A stretch of DNA of 64,000 nucleotides, taken from Eukaryota sp. TZLM1-RC. Its lineage: Eukaryota > Metamonada: BaSk clade. Under the pieces are notes generated by a model. It saw only the letters and a list, made by a program, of their open reading frames with translations. It was not told where the DNA came from and did not search any database. Below are positions 31,268 to 42,500 of this stretch, one piece after another. A program made the position numbers and the translations under genes. How positions within the stretch are numbered: the stretch's first letter is position 1; every line of letters starts with the position of its first letter. The DNA lies in the NCBI GenBank assembly GCA_040285825.1, contig JAUPSS010000004.1:4037658-4101657 (forward strand). The letters are read 5' to 3'.

Positions 31268-33165
31268 ACAGATATTGTGTATAACAATGAATTGAAATAA
31301 GTGTCCTTTTTACACCAATGTAGAGGGACTGAGTTTTTGAGAAGTAGAAGATTTTCTCCTTGACACCATTTCCTTTGAACCTTCATCAACCTTGGCTCTC
31401 TGTCGGTATACCGGGCTATCTCCACCTTTTACATGTGCTTTTATCACAGCCAACATATTCAGCGAAGCATTTCGATCTGTATTCCACAAACTTTCACATG
31501 ATTTACACATGGTAAGCCCATGACGAATAGACATCTCATGTCTCTTCCATAGCCTAGGATTTTGTGCGCTTTCTTACAGTTGAAACAACAGCAACTGGTT
31601 CAAAACTCATCAATTAATAAGACCTTATAACCAGCCTTTTTAAATAGAATTCTCAAACCTTTTTCTTTGGTAGGTCCTTTGAATTTCATGTGTTTTCGTT
31701 GTTCCCAGTCTCCAATTCCAATAGCTACTTGGCCTGGATCAGCAATTACTGATTTGAATCTCTGTATCATCTTTGCTTCAGCTCTTGTGCGATTAATCTC
31801 AGCCGACCATCTTAGTTTCCTAAATTATTTTTGATGATAGACTTCACCAACAATACTGTTCACAAAATTCTTTTGTTTAATATAGGCCATAAATCTATCA
31901 AACCTGCAGCGTTTGAAATTGAATTGGGATAAAGTTGCTTCCCGTTCTACTGCAGGTTTAGTTTTTTGTTCATTATTTCTCAAATTCAATGAGTAATCAA
32001 TTTCGTGGGGAATATTGCTTTCTTGAGGTACTTCATCTCTTAATAAACTAATTGTTCTTTCAGTCATTTGATTAATTATACTGCTGTATAAATCCATCCT
32101 TTGTTCTTGCTCTTCAGATGGTTCATAATTGGATAGATCAATCACTCTATTAGTAGAGTTACTTATTGTGATAAGAGTGTCATTCCGTATGCTGTCTCTT
32201 ATTCTTTTGAATTTGGAACTTTTTGACTCAAATCTTCGTTGATTTTGAGTGTACCTGAAATGAACATATTTATCTCTCTGTGGTTTTTTGAATGAGTCAT
32301 TCCAGTAGCTAAATTGGCAGAGAAATAGAGTAGATCAGATTTCCCTGGATCAGTAGCTGCAAGGGTCCTATCTTGGAATTCAGAAGGATTGATGCTGGGG
32401 TCATCAATATACTTTTCTTTATCTTTTTATTCTTTTGCAGTTATTTTGTACTTTTTCAAGTCCATTCTAGATTGAATGAAACTTACTGCTGTTCCATCAG
32501 TCTCGATACTAGACATCCTGTACTTTGAATTTTCTGAATAAAGATTAGTGTTTTGAATCTTATCCATTTTCAAAAAGGTATTCCATAAAAACAAATCAGC
32601 AGCTTGATTATTGCATTGGTAAAAAAACCTTGGACCGGGAATGTCCTTGAATTGGGCAAAGAACAAGTCCAACAAACTTGTCTTGTCAATTCTGATATAC
32701 GAGGGAATACAAGAATTCGTCAAAGGCAGAGCATGAAAGAATTTGCTCTCCTCATATTCTAGATAATTATTTATATACAACAATGCCCCCAAATACAAAT
32801 TTGATTTCGATGAAAAATCAAATTTTGAATACTTTTCCCTTTTAGTAGTGGGAAGTAAGAGAGGGATCCGGTCATTAATGAAAAGCAAAGTAATTGATGA
32901 GACTTTATTTCTCATTGCAGAAGTTTCACCGTCAATATCTCTACATCCCTCTAGATGAAGAGGTTCAACTTTGCTGATGAATGATGAGAAGTTTTTCTTA
33001 TCTTGCTTTTTCAGAACATTGTTGTTTCTCTTAACATCATAGAGAACATCAACAAACCGATTCAAGTAATCAAAGTAGTGCCCTGGGATGTTATTTGTGA
33101 AATTCACAATCAGTTTGTCAATTGTGTAATACAAAATATAACTTATTCTCTTTTTTGATAAAACT
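31268..33165 (-). mobile_element. Fanzor element A (TnpB-like nuclease), degenerate
   Basis: Nearly identical over its whole length to element B (53083-55003), which defines both ends. The frame is broken into 32427-33134 (N-terminal part), 31825-32145 and 31310-31534. Motifs: ETDGTAVSF, RuvC-I in TDPGKSDLL, IGIGDWEQRKHMK, IDEF then TSCCCFNC (TS-x2-C-x2-C zinc ribbon), a second C-x2-C (MCKSC) and RuvC-III WNTDRNASLNML with its Asp intact. Relative to B it has a nonsense change near 32427, a one-base deletion near 32287 and a roughly 31-bp deletion near 31565. Fanzors are RNA-guided DNA nucleases related to IS607/IS605 TnpB; the guide RNA is expected to overlap the 3' end. No TIRs or target duplication are visible. 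Confidence 0.88.
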
Positions 33166-33206
33166 TTACAACCAAGTTTTTTTCTAAAGTGTTGGTGATA
33201 AAATTC

Positions 33207-34640
33207 CTACAACGAAGCACAACGAAGATTTTGCAAAGCTGTTTTTGTCTTTGGGCTGAGGGAACTTTCCTCCTCACTTTGGGACGTGACTATAAGAAAA
33301 GCGTCACGAAATTCCTGGGTTTCAATTTTTGGTAAAATAGCATTTGGGTTTAAGTCAAAAATATGCAAATAGTAACCACAAATGAATTCTAAACCAACAA
33401 TAGAAATTTTTTGACACCTAATTACTGCCTCATCGATCACGTCAAGCATTTTCGGATCTCTGATGACACTTTTTAGACTGTCTTCATAACCATCATAAGG
33501 TTTATGTTTAACAGTTTCCATGAATTGGTCATTGTTAAAGAAATTAAATAATTTCATGGTTAATTCGGGTATCCCTCAAACAGTAAACTGCAACTGCAGT
33601 TCTTCTTTGGGATAAGGAAAAATCTGAGAAGGATTATCTTCTTGAACCATCCAATATTTTGCAATATACTGAGGATCAAGGTCAATTCTACTATCCCCTA
33701 ATAGAATTTTAGAAACTGTGTTTAGTTTGCGTGTTTGATAATAATTTGTGTAAATACTACAAGTATCTACAACAAATCGACCAGCAATTAAGGGGTTCAA
33801 GTGTTTGTGATTCAATTCTATTAAATTTGAGTTATAGTATTGAACCTATTCACTAGCACCGATTTCATATTTTGAAAAGTCCTCATTTTGAGAACGTTTC
33901 ATAATATGTGGGATGTCAAATGTGAGAATATTAAAACCACAAATTATTATATTATTATAGGATTAAAAAGATTCTAATAATTTTTTGAATGAACTTTGCA
34001 ATTCTTTTTAAGAGGAATGATGATATAAAGTGATATTTTTATCATCAACTTTGCAAAAATGTATATTTCTGCTTGTTGGCTTTTCTACAAGATCACAAAA
34101 ACAAAGATTTAATTCAATCTGTTCTCGAGTAAAAATATGAGAAACAGAATTTGCAACAATTTTTCTTGTAGATTGACAGTAAGAGATGGAATGTTCTCAT
34201 GCAGAAATGACAATTATTTCATCCTCATCACTGAGCTTTTTACCCAACACCAAAGTTTCAATATCAAAATGTAATATTTTGAGAGTAAATTGTGTTTTGA
34301 CATTTGATGGTGTCACTAAAGGGTATTTGTGTCGAGTCAGTGGATTCTCGTTGAACAGTGTTTTTACACGTTTCCAAGGTCTGCTCAATACAATCGCTCG
34401 CCTTTTTCTGACGGTTTTATGTACAGACGAGCATTTCTTTGTCTCAAATGATTTGTGTTCTTTGTCAACACAGCTATAAAAACAACTTTTGTCTTGGTTC
34501 ACAAAATGTTTAACATGAGCTGGATCAATTGAATTGTGCTGATTTGACAAAAACAAATTGATCTTTTTTTGAAAACAATATGGTGAATATTCCACAATCA
34601 TACAAATTAGATTGAAAAAAATTCAGATATATTCTGACTA
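33207..34640 (-). pseudogene. Family B DNA polymerase, exonuclease half only, broken
   Basis: Three minus-strand frames carry the 3'-5' exonuclease motifs of family B polymerases in order: Exo I FDIET at about 34254-34268 followed by DEDEIIVIS, Exo II GFNILTFDIPHI at about 33890-33950, and the Exo III region VVDTCSIYTNYYQTRKLNTV at about 33700-33770. The next frame (33207-33557) may be the start of the next region. The polymerase palm motifs (SLYP, YGDTD) are not found, so the gene is truncated, apparently where Fanzor A begins. The Exo II form is closer to delta-type or large-DNA-virus enzymes than to protein-primed ones. It is not the host replicative gene in this state. Confidence 0.75.
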
Positions 34641-34679
34641 ATATTGATTCCAAGTTTTTCCAAAAATTATTGAATTACT

Positions 34680-35110
34680 TTTTTGATGTTGTTCTTCATT
34701 ATGACGAAGACTATCAAAAAGAAATGCTTTTACTGTTCTGGATTTGATCCAGAATGCAACAAGTACCCAATGTTGTCCATTAGTAAATTGTTCGTCAACA
34801 GATGTAATCAAATTTGATTGATGAAATGCATCATTATTTTTTTTAACTGGAATATTTATTGAGAAAAAAAACTATCTAGACTTCAATATCCTCCAAACAA
34901 GCGTCACTATTACTAAACATCATTATAGGGTAGAAGAATCAATGTGTTTTCGTGGTCGCCAGAATTGATCAATTGTGAGCAAAAATCCTCTTGAACAAAT
35001 TCCCTAAAAACAATAGGGCTGATGCGATGGGGCAAACAAGTATTTTGTGATGTGACAGTGGAGTTGATGACTGATTGATAAAGTTGTTGATCGAATCAGT
35101 GATTTGTTCA
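34680..35110 (-). pseudogene. Ulp1/adenain-like cysteine protease remnant
   Basis: Upstream of the polymerase relic on the same strand, a frame contains NGQHWVLVAFW and AFLFDSLRHN, which match the catalytic His and Asp regions of Ulp1/adenain-type cysteine proteases (HW-x-L ... DS). The preceding part (about 34927-35090) ends in LILLPYND and is split from the rest by an 80-bp non-LTR insertion; removing it with one repeat copy joins both halves in frame. The catalytic Cys region is not seen. Such proteases occur in Maverick/Polinton elements and in several DNA viruses, where they process capsid proteins. Confidence 0.6.
34838..34917 (-). mobile_element. 80-bp non-LTR insertion with 9-bp target duplication
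   Basis: On the minus strand this piece encodes NSDACLEDIEV then stop, matching the last residues of non-LTR copy 1 (NSDGCLEDIEY), followed by a short 3' tail ending in an A-run. CATCATTAT flanks it on both sides (34829-34837 and 34918-34926). It is therefore an extremely 5'-truncated insertion. Confidence 0.8.
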
Positions 35111-35120
35111 TCATCTAATC

Positions 35121-37540
35121 ACCTGTCTTCAACATCATCACTTTGTTGCCCTCCACCTGATAAATTTATTTTTTAAAAAGTTATATTGTTATTATAAAAT
35201 GGAATTAATTTTATATAATTTTTAATAAAAAATTATAAAATATTTTATCAGATAGGTCATCAATCTTTCCAAAATAAACACAAAATGAATTGCTTCCTTC
35301 TATAAAGAGGCTGTGGGTGAAAACACTGATGTGTGAAACTCATACAGCTTCCAGGTTCGTGCCCCAGACACGACCAGCAAATTCATACATAATGTGTTGT
35401 TTTGAAATATTTATAAAATGTTTATTAATCAATAATGTTGAACAATTAATTAAAAAACAGTTTTTAAAAACTTCATGATGGACTACTTGGACACATTGAC
35501 CCTTCTCAACCAAAAAAAATGGAATAATCAATTTGACCAAGTAGATTATTTTCAACCAAATGGTAGAAAGGGTCTTCATGAGAAAAAGTTCCCTTGTTAC
35601 AATTGGTTGAACAAGAACTCACCTGTGAAGGAGGAATATCAAATAGAAACTTTGAATTAAATGATTGTTTTCTCTGTAAAATATATTTAGATGGTCAGTC
35701 AAAAATTATCAATCAATTGGCTGATTGCTTATATTCTAGAATTAGAATTACCTTGGGGGTTATAATCGATTTGATTGATGATGTCAGCAGTCAGATAAAG
35801 TCAAGTGTCAATACGTGTCGGTCAGTTTTCTTTTTTGAACCTTTTGTTTATAATTCAAGTTATAAAATCCAACAAATTATTGCTCAAGTTTGTATTTAAC
35901 TCAATCCAATCTATTGTTGATCTTTTTCAGAATTATTTTAAAGAACTCTGATCTTATCTGGATAGCAATCAATCAATATCAATCATATCTGAACTGATTG
36001 GTCTATCAAATTTGATTAGTTAATAGGGTTTTGATTTTAATCATTTGTTTGCTCCAATTTTGAGGGATATTGTATGCCAAAAGTCCAAAGAACATGTCAA
36101 TATTTCGTTGACTTCATTAGAAAAGGGTCAAAATTCACAGGATTTTGAACTAGATACTCCACCTGAAGAATTTAATTCAGCTTCACATTTATTGGTAGTA
36201 AAGGAATTAAATATTTTGATCAATATTCTTAAACCTTTTTCAATTATTATGTGCTTGATGTGTTGCAAATCAACGTTGAGAATTTGAGGGCTGGAAATGA
36301 TCTCCAAGTAGGGCTCAGTGCAAGCTTGCTCCTGGATGGTTTTACTCAGCAGCGAATCCATATAATTCTGAATCCTCTTTGGACCAGGGGGTGCGTCCGG
36401 CATGTAGTGAAAATAATGAGCTTATTTATCAAATTTTGCACTCATTCTCGACTTATGGTTGCCTATTCTATCACGTTTTTAACCTTCAACTTGGTTCTGG
36501 GAGGTTTTCACTTTTGATTCACCAACATTCATTAGCAATCTCAATGACTATCTGACATTTTTGTGCTATTAGACGATGTCTTCAGGTTCTAGTCATCCAG
36601 AAGCCTTCGCAACTCTGCCAAGACTGCCACCAGTTCTTTGGCTCTACTGAAACTGCCTGAAGTGTGTGTTACAAAAACTACCACTCTGTTTACTCCCTCT
36701 TCCAAATGCCTGGTCTAGTTTTCAGTGAAGTGTCCAGACATAACCCGTTTCTAGCTGATTTCATAAAGCGGAGGTGTCTCTAGACATGCTTTCATCTCTA
36801 GGTTATTTAAAGTAAGACTTTTTCATTTTTCGAGTCCCTTCATGATACGCCTTCCATTGTACACCTTTGTTGGTTTCCATGTTGATATTTTCTTCCAATT
36901 TCACGTCATGGTATTGTAGTAATTTTACGCAAAGATGTTTATCTCACTACTTGGTTTCTTGAAACTAAACTCGTTTAAACAGCTTATTAAAGCAATCATT
37001 GAAATATGGTTAGCATGAAAAATTATTTGGGATGTGGGTGCAAACTTGTTTTCACATTGTTTCACCAGTTATACATAGCCTTTATTGACAAAGGAGCAGG
37101 ACTCAACCCGTCTATAATTAAATGTCAGTTCATCTTGTATACAATAAAAATCTATCTTCCTTCTTTTTTGACAGAAATGATGTGATATCATCACAACAGC
37201 TTCATAAACATATACTTTTTACATCTGACATCAACTTATCTTTATTGGGAGAGAATGCCTATATAAATATTTTTTTGTAGTAGTGTTCCTATTTTTTGCC
37301 ATGAACAAATTCCATTCACTATCTCATCGTTAGAACTATTTGACTGTGCGAATTCCAATTCTAAATCCAAGACTAGTTGCCCTGCAGTTGATTCTTATAG
37401 CTCTCGTACGAGATCCAAGAGAGGGAAAAGGTAGTGTTGTATTCTGGACAATTAGTCTAGTACATACAGCACTAGTGATGGCCTTTATAAGGGCCAGTGA
37501 ATTTTAATAAACACCTAATTATTCTTTATTGTTACACATG
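35121..37540. other. Long stretch without a recognised gene
   Basis: Short plus frames at 35475-35660 and 35594-35899 and a minus frame at 36128-36403 could be decayed exons but show no domain. Around 36555-36590 the sequence resembles the region just before the DPCD start (CATTTTTGTGCT then TAG and CGATGTCT). No RNA gene seen. Confidence 0.4.
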
Positions 37541-37796
37541 GTTGTTCGCCGCTTAAATGGTAGTTTTACTATTTTGGATGCCATGTCCATTGACCCTTGC
37601 AATTCTTCTAACGAACATTTTATTAATTCTGATGTCAATAATCCTCTTTTTGCTGACAAAAATTCCAAAATTGCTAAATACGTGAAACATATTTCTTCTG
37701 TCAAGAAAAATCCTAATGCCCAATGAAATTTAGGTAAGGCTGCTTTGGCTGTCCTTGATGATTTCAATGGAAAAAATTTCTTAGGTTCTTGCATTC
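37541..37796 (+). mobile_element. Non-LTR fragment 7 (endonuclease piece)
   Basis: The frame RRLNGSFTILDAMSIDPCNS and onward matches copies 2 and 4 closely, with internal deletions after NAQ and in the last part. Gypsy 2 is inserted at its right edge (target ATTC at 37793-37796). Confidence 0.8.
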
Positions 37797-37952
37797 TGAT
37801 GATCTGTGGGGGTTAGACATTGAGTATACCTTAAATGTAATTTATTACAGGGAAATAAGGATTTCCCTAAACTTAAGCGCATAGGCGCAATAAATACAAA
37901 TACTATTAGTAAACTATAAATAAACTATTATAAATATTATCCAAGGCTAACA
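37797..37952 (-). repeat. 3' LTR of gypsy 2
   Basis: 156 bp, on the minus strand TGTTAGCC...GATCATCA. The integrase frame ends inside it. It differs from the 5' LTR by one base near 37914. Confidence 0.95.
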
Positions 37953-39577
37953 CTGCCCTTTCTTCTTTTCGAGCGTCGAGGCCTGATAGGAGTTGGATTA
38001 ACATTATTGTTAATATTAACAGAACGACGTTTACGGCGTGAAGGACGAGAGCGAGTATTAGAAACAGACTTGGAGAATTCTTTATAGGCAGAGGTGTTTT
38101 GAACAGTCGAAACCAGCTCAGTGGTAATATGATTGCCAGGCCATTGGACTTGACAGTAATCACCATCCTGACTGAGGACTTTCTGGATCACGTGCTCTTC
38201 TGCATCGCCAGCAGCAACCCAGGAGTGAAATTCATCATCTACTGGTAAACTGGAATGCCAAGGTTGGAGGTGCTTCACACTGGCTTTAACAACCATACCA
38301 GTACACAGGTTCTTGATGTCAGCTGTGGAGGTAGAGGGTGTGTCGATAACTAAGAATGGTCCTTTGTAGTTACCATGTAACTTAGCAGTGGAAGACGAAG
38401 CTCGTTTTACCAATTGGCCAGGAGAGAAAGGGTTGGCTTCGATTTGGGAATCACGAGGAGGAGCCTTGGAAGCTTGACGGAGCTCTGCTTCCTCCTGTTT
38501 CTTCTTCAATCTGGCAAATTTGGATTGAATGTTGTTGATGTAGGTTGATTCAGACGTTGAGCTTTCGAGGGTCTCTATGATTTTGCCGGGGTCAGCTCTT
38601 GGGCTAAAATCTGAACCAAACATGAGCTCGTATGGTGAGTAACCTGTAATCGAACTCTTGGATGAGTTGATTAACAATTGTACATAGGGTATGTACTCTG
38701 ACCATGCGTCGTAGGCGTTAAAATCTACGAGCAGCTTCCTCAAATTCTGCAAAATGTCACGGTGACGGCGTTCGACTAAACCGTTGGACTGAGAGAAGTG
38801 AGGGACGGACTTTGAGACCTCTATGCCCAAAAACTCACATAGAGCGTCGAAGACAGCTTTAGAGAACTCAGGACCGTTGTCACTATGAACTATGAACGGG
38901 ATCCCGAATATCGCGCATACCTTCCATATGAGAGCGTCAGCGGTAAGGTTGGCGTTGAGTTCTTTGAGGGGGACTATGATAGTGAACCTCGTGAAGCTAT
39001 CCACAAATACAAGAATGTATCTGTGGCCGTCTTGATCTTCAGGAAGAGGACCAATGACGTCGACGTTAACTCTTGCGAATGGTCTGTCAGCCCACAAGGA
39101 ACCAGTTGTAGGGACATGCAGTTTGGGGACTGCTGCTGTCTTCTGACAGGAGGGGCATTCTTGGACGTGCTTGGTCATGTCTGAAAGCATGTTAGGCCAC
39201 CAGTAGTCGCTGTTCTTGAGTCTGAGGAGACTTTCTGCCTTACTGGGGTGGCCACCTTGCGGGAGTCCATGTAGAAGGTTAAGCGTATCCTTAACCAGTG
39301 ATTGAGGAATCACGATCTTGTGCTCTGGAGTCAGATAAAGATCTAGACGACTATCCAAAGTACAGTTGTTAAATGAGGTGTCCTGGTTAGCGAGGGCTCG
39401 CTTTTTGTTCGGACCTGATCTTGCAGAGCCATGGCTCGAAGAGTGGAAGGTCATTGGAGCATCTGTCTTGAAGGATGAGCACCTTCTCAAATGTATGGAG
39501 ATCTTCAACGAAGCATCTCTCTGACTCAGTTTCGTCAATCCTATTTGTGTAGTAGATAGGGTGAAACTCTTGGTCAT
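37937..39577 (-). CDS. Gypsy 2 ORF d: integrase with chromodomain-like tail
   Basis: A 546-residue frame. The zinc module (HGLPQGGH ... CPSCQK) is followed by the core with VDVIGP, HSDNGPEF and VERRHR (D, D, E). The C-terminal part has the usual GPF-type motif (NYKGPFLVID), then a chromodomain-like segment (VIQKVLSQDGDYCQVQWPG) and a basic end. The stop codon lies inside the 3' LTR. The first ATG (39577) overlaps the RNase H frame end, so it is probably expressed by +1 frameshifting from ORF c. Confidence 0.95.
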   Translation of the reverse strand: MTKSFTLSTTQIGLTKLSQRDASLKISIHLRRCSSFKTDAPMTFHSSSHGSARSGPNKKRALANQDTSFNNCTLDSRLDLYLTPEHKIVIPQSLVKDTLNLLHGLPQGGHPSKAESLLRLKNSDYWWPNMLSDMTKHVQECPSCQKTAAVPKLHVPTTGSLWADRPFARVNVDVIGPLPEDQDGHRYILVFVDSFTRFTIIVPLKELNANLTADALIWKVCAIFGIPFIVHSDNGPEFSKAVFDALCEFLGIEVSKSVPHFSQSNGLVERRHRDILQNLRKLLVDFNAYDAWSEYIPYVQLLINSSKSSITGYSPYELMFGSDFSPRADPGKIIETLESSTSESTYINNIQSKFARLKKKQEEAELRQASKAPPRDSQIEANPFSPGQLVKRASSSTAKLHGNYKGPFLVIDTPSTSTADIKNLCTGMVVKASVKHLQPWHSSLPVDDEFHSWVAAGDAEEHVIQKVLSQDGDYCQVQWPGNHITTELVSTVQNTSAYKEFSKSVSNTRSRPSRRKRRSVNINNNVNPTPIRPRRSKRRKGSVSLG

Positions 39578-42500
39578 TAGAATGTACCAGATGGTTGATG
39601 GTATGATTGTCTTGGGGCGGTACTATCCTAGATAGCATGTCTGCCCAATGGTTCTCTTCCCCTTTTGTATGAACTATGTCGAATAGGAACTCAGAAAAGA
39701 TGGGAAGCCACCTTCTGACTATTCTGTTTTTGTTCGGAGCGGTGAGCATGTAAGTAAGGTTTTGGTGATCTGTGAAAATGATCAGGCGCCTTCCTTTGAG
39801 GTAGTTCTCGAAGCCACTTTCGGTAAGCATGAGAAGGATAGCGTAAAGCTCTTTCTGTACCGTGGGCCAGTTCTGCTGGGAGTTAGTCAACAATCTGCTG
39901 AAGAAGCTGATTGGTCTACATTTCCTATTGAGTAAGGAAGTACCAGGGTCCTTAGTGGGTTCTAATTGTTCCCAAATCACGCCGCCAACTGCTATATCAG
40001 AGGCATCGCAACTAATTAGTACTTGGTTATCCACCGGAGGTAAGTTTAGAGGCATATGCTCCGCGATCAGGCGTTTGATTTCGGCTAAATGGTGGTCGTG
40101 AGTGTCTTTCCACTGCAGGCGACGTGGTTTGCCGTGTGTTAGTTTGATGATCGGGGCAACATGCTTGGTTACCTGGGGAAGCCATTCCCTAATGAAGTTG
40201 ACTGAGCCGATAAGGCTACGGGCGTCTTTCACAGTCTTAGGTCTGGGAAGATTCAGTAAAGACTCTGTGCGTGTAGGATCAATGGTCCTGGTTTTGTGTT
40301 GGAATCTGCTACCAAGGATCTTTATTGGGTGTCTAGAGGACACAAAATGGCACTTGGGCAGTCCAAGGCTAACTCTACGGGTTCGAGCCTTCTCGAGGAC
40401 ACGTCTTAGACGTCCGAGGAACTCGTTGAAAGTTCTACCTACTATAATGATGTCATCTATATAGATGAATACACCGTCTCCGGAGAAGATGTCTGCCATA
40501 ACGTTCTGGAAAACTGCAGGAACGTTCTTGAGGCCGAAAGCAGCACGTTTAAACATGATGCTTTTGCCAGGGATGCTTAAGGCAGTCTTCTCCCAGTCCT
40601 TTTCTGCAATTTTTAGTTGCCAAAAGGCTTTGGGGAGGTCAAGGGTACCGATGAAATTGGCTTCTGAAAGGAAGACTAGCACATCGGATATTCTGGGGAG
40701 ATTAGGTTCAACGGGAATAGTGTTGGCGTTGACTCCGTCCTTGCCGCTGTAATCACCAGTAAGACGAGGCTTACGATGATCAGGGTATACCACAAGACAT
40801 ACTGGAGAGCTGAACTCATGGTTCGATGGTACAGCAAATCCAGACTCGACGAGTTCATCGAAGATCTGTTCGGCGACTTTCTGTTTCTCGGGGTTTAACC
40901 TACGAGGGGGTCGTCTGACTCGAATACTTTCATCGTGAAAGTTGATCTCCATTGGAGGACAGTCAATCCCATCAGCATGCGGCTTAAGGGTGAATGTCTC
41001 TTCGAACTCTTTCAAGGTTAGAAGTAAGGTCTTCTTGTCGTTGTCACAGTCGAGGTTAATAGTACAACCAGAAGACTGTATGTGCTCCAACCAACGTCTG
41101 GGGACGTTGACGACATCTGAGACTTGGGAGATTCGATGGTCGAATTCAGCCTCAGGCAGAAGTAATGTACGATGTTCCTCATCCATCTTGATGAAGAGGC
41201 CTTCATCGTTCAATAAGCCTAGGTGATGCAGCAGGTCTCTACCAATTAGTAACATATTGTTGCCAGGAATGATGGCCAAGCTATGTTTCACATGAACTAA
41301 TTGGGTTACACTACCGAGTCTGAAGCTCAGTGTGCCTTCTGCTGATCCTAAAGACTTCGACATGATGTTGTTTGCAGACTTAAAGTTTATGCAATGGTTA
41401 GTCTTTACCATGTTGCATCTCTCTGCTAGATCAACAGTGATGACTGATATCGAAGCTCCAGAGTCGATGATCCCTTCTATTTCGCAGTTATTTATTGAAA
41501 ATTTCAATTTTAAATTTTTGCGTGCGACATCTGAGGTGCGAACCATGAAGATATCACTGTGGGACTCTGAGTCTGGGTTCGAGTCGAACTCATGAATGAA
41601 ACAGGGTTTATTTGGTGTTTCTATCGTTGTAGCTGTTTTAAAATTCTGGGTAGTCAAAGGATTAGTTAAGCACTTAATCCACTGGTTGGAGACTGAGGTT
41701 TGTTTTATGTTTGGTGTTTTACGTGCTGGAGAGCTGTCTTGCTCTATAGTAAACAAGGAACATTTGTTTGAACGTTGCTTTGATGTATTACCTGTTGGAG
41801 AGCTATCTTGCTCTATAGTAAACATAGAATATTTATGGGAACGTTTATTACTACTAGAAGGGCCCTTGCCTCTTCCTCTACGTCTACCTCTGCCTCTACT
41901 ACTACTATTACTACTACCCCTAGCCAAATATGCTCGAACGGCATCTGGGTTGGCTTCTCGCCATTGCTTGGATCGCTGGCAATCAGGGTCGGGACATTCG
42001 TTAATGGAGTGGCCTGGAAGACCACAGAATCTACAGAGACCAGCTTTATCTCTTTCTTTCTTAATTTGCGACTTGCTCCTTTTGGTAAGTTGAGCAGGGG
42101 CGACGCTGGAACCCGCAGGCTTAAATTTGCCTATTCTTTTCTTGTCCTTTGGGTTTGCTCTAACGTAGTGACCCATATGTTGTTGATAGCTGTCACTGAT
42201 GTTGGCCCTTTGCTCGTCATAGGATCTTGCTGAACACCAACTCATGTATTCAGCAGCAAGGATGTCGACAAATTGTTGTAAAGTATGGTGTTGCCAAACA
42301 TTGGGTGTGGACCATACTGTTCTCAGGTTGTCACTGATGGCCTGAATACCAACAGAATCGATCATATGGGTTGCAATTTCCCAGTTTTGAATACGCTGTA
42401 GAAAGTGTTGACCATACAAGGCACGGTCGCTTGCCCTGACGTCAGAAATGGCAGTACTTCGTGAAACCGTTCTCATTAGCCTCACTGTGAAGTCGTCCCA

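Noticed and set aside
33207-34640. Host DNA polymerase delta gene
   Set aside because: Only the exonuclease half is present, broken in several frames, with no palm motifs, next to a viral-type protease.
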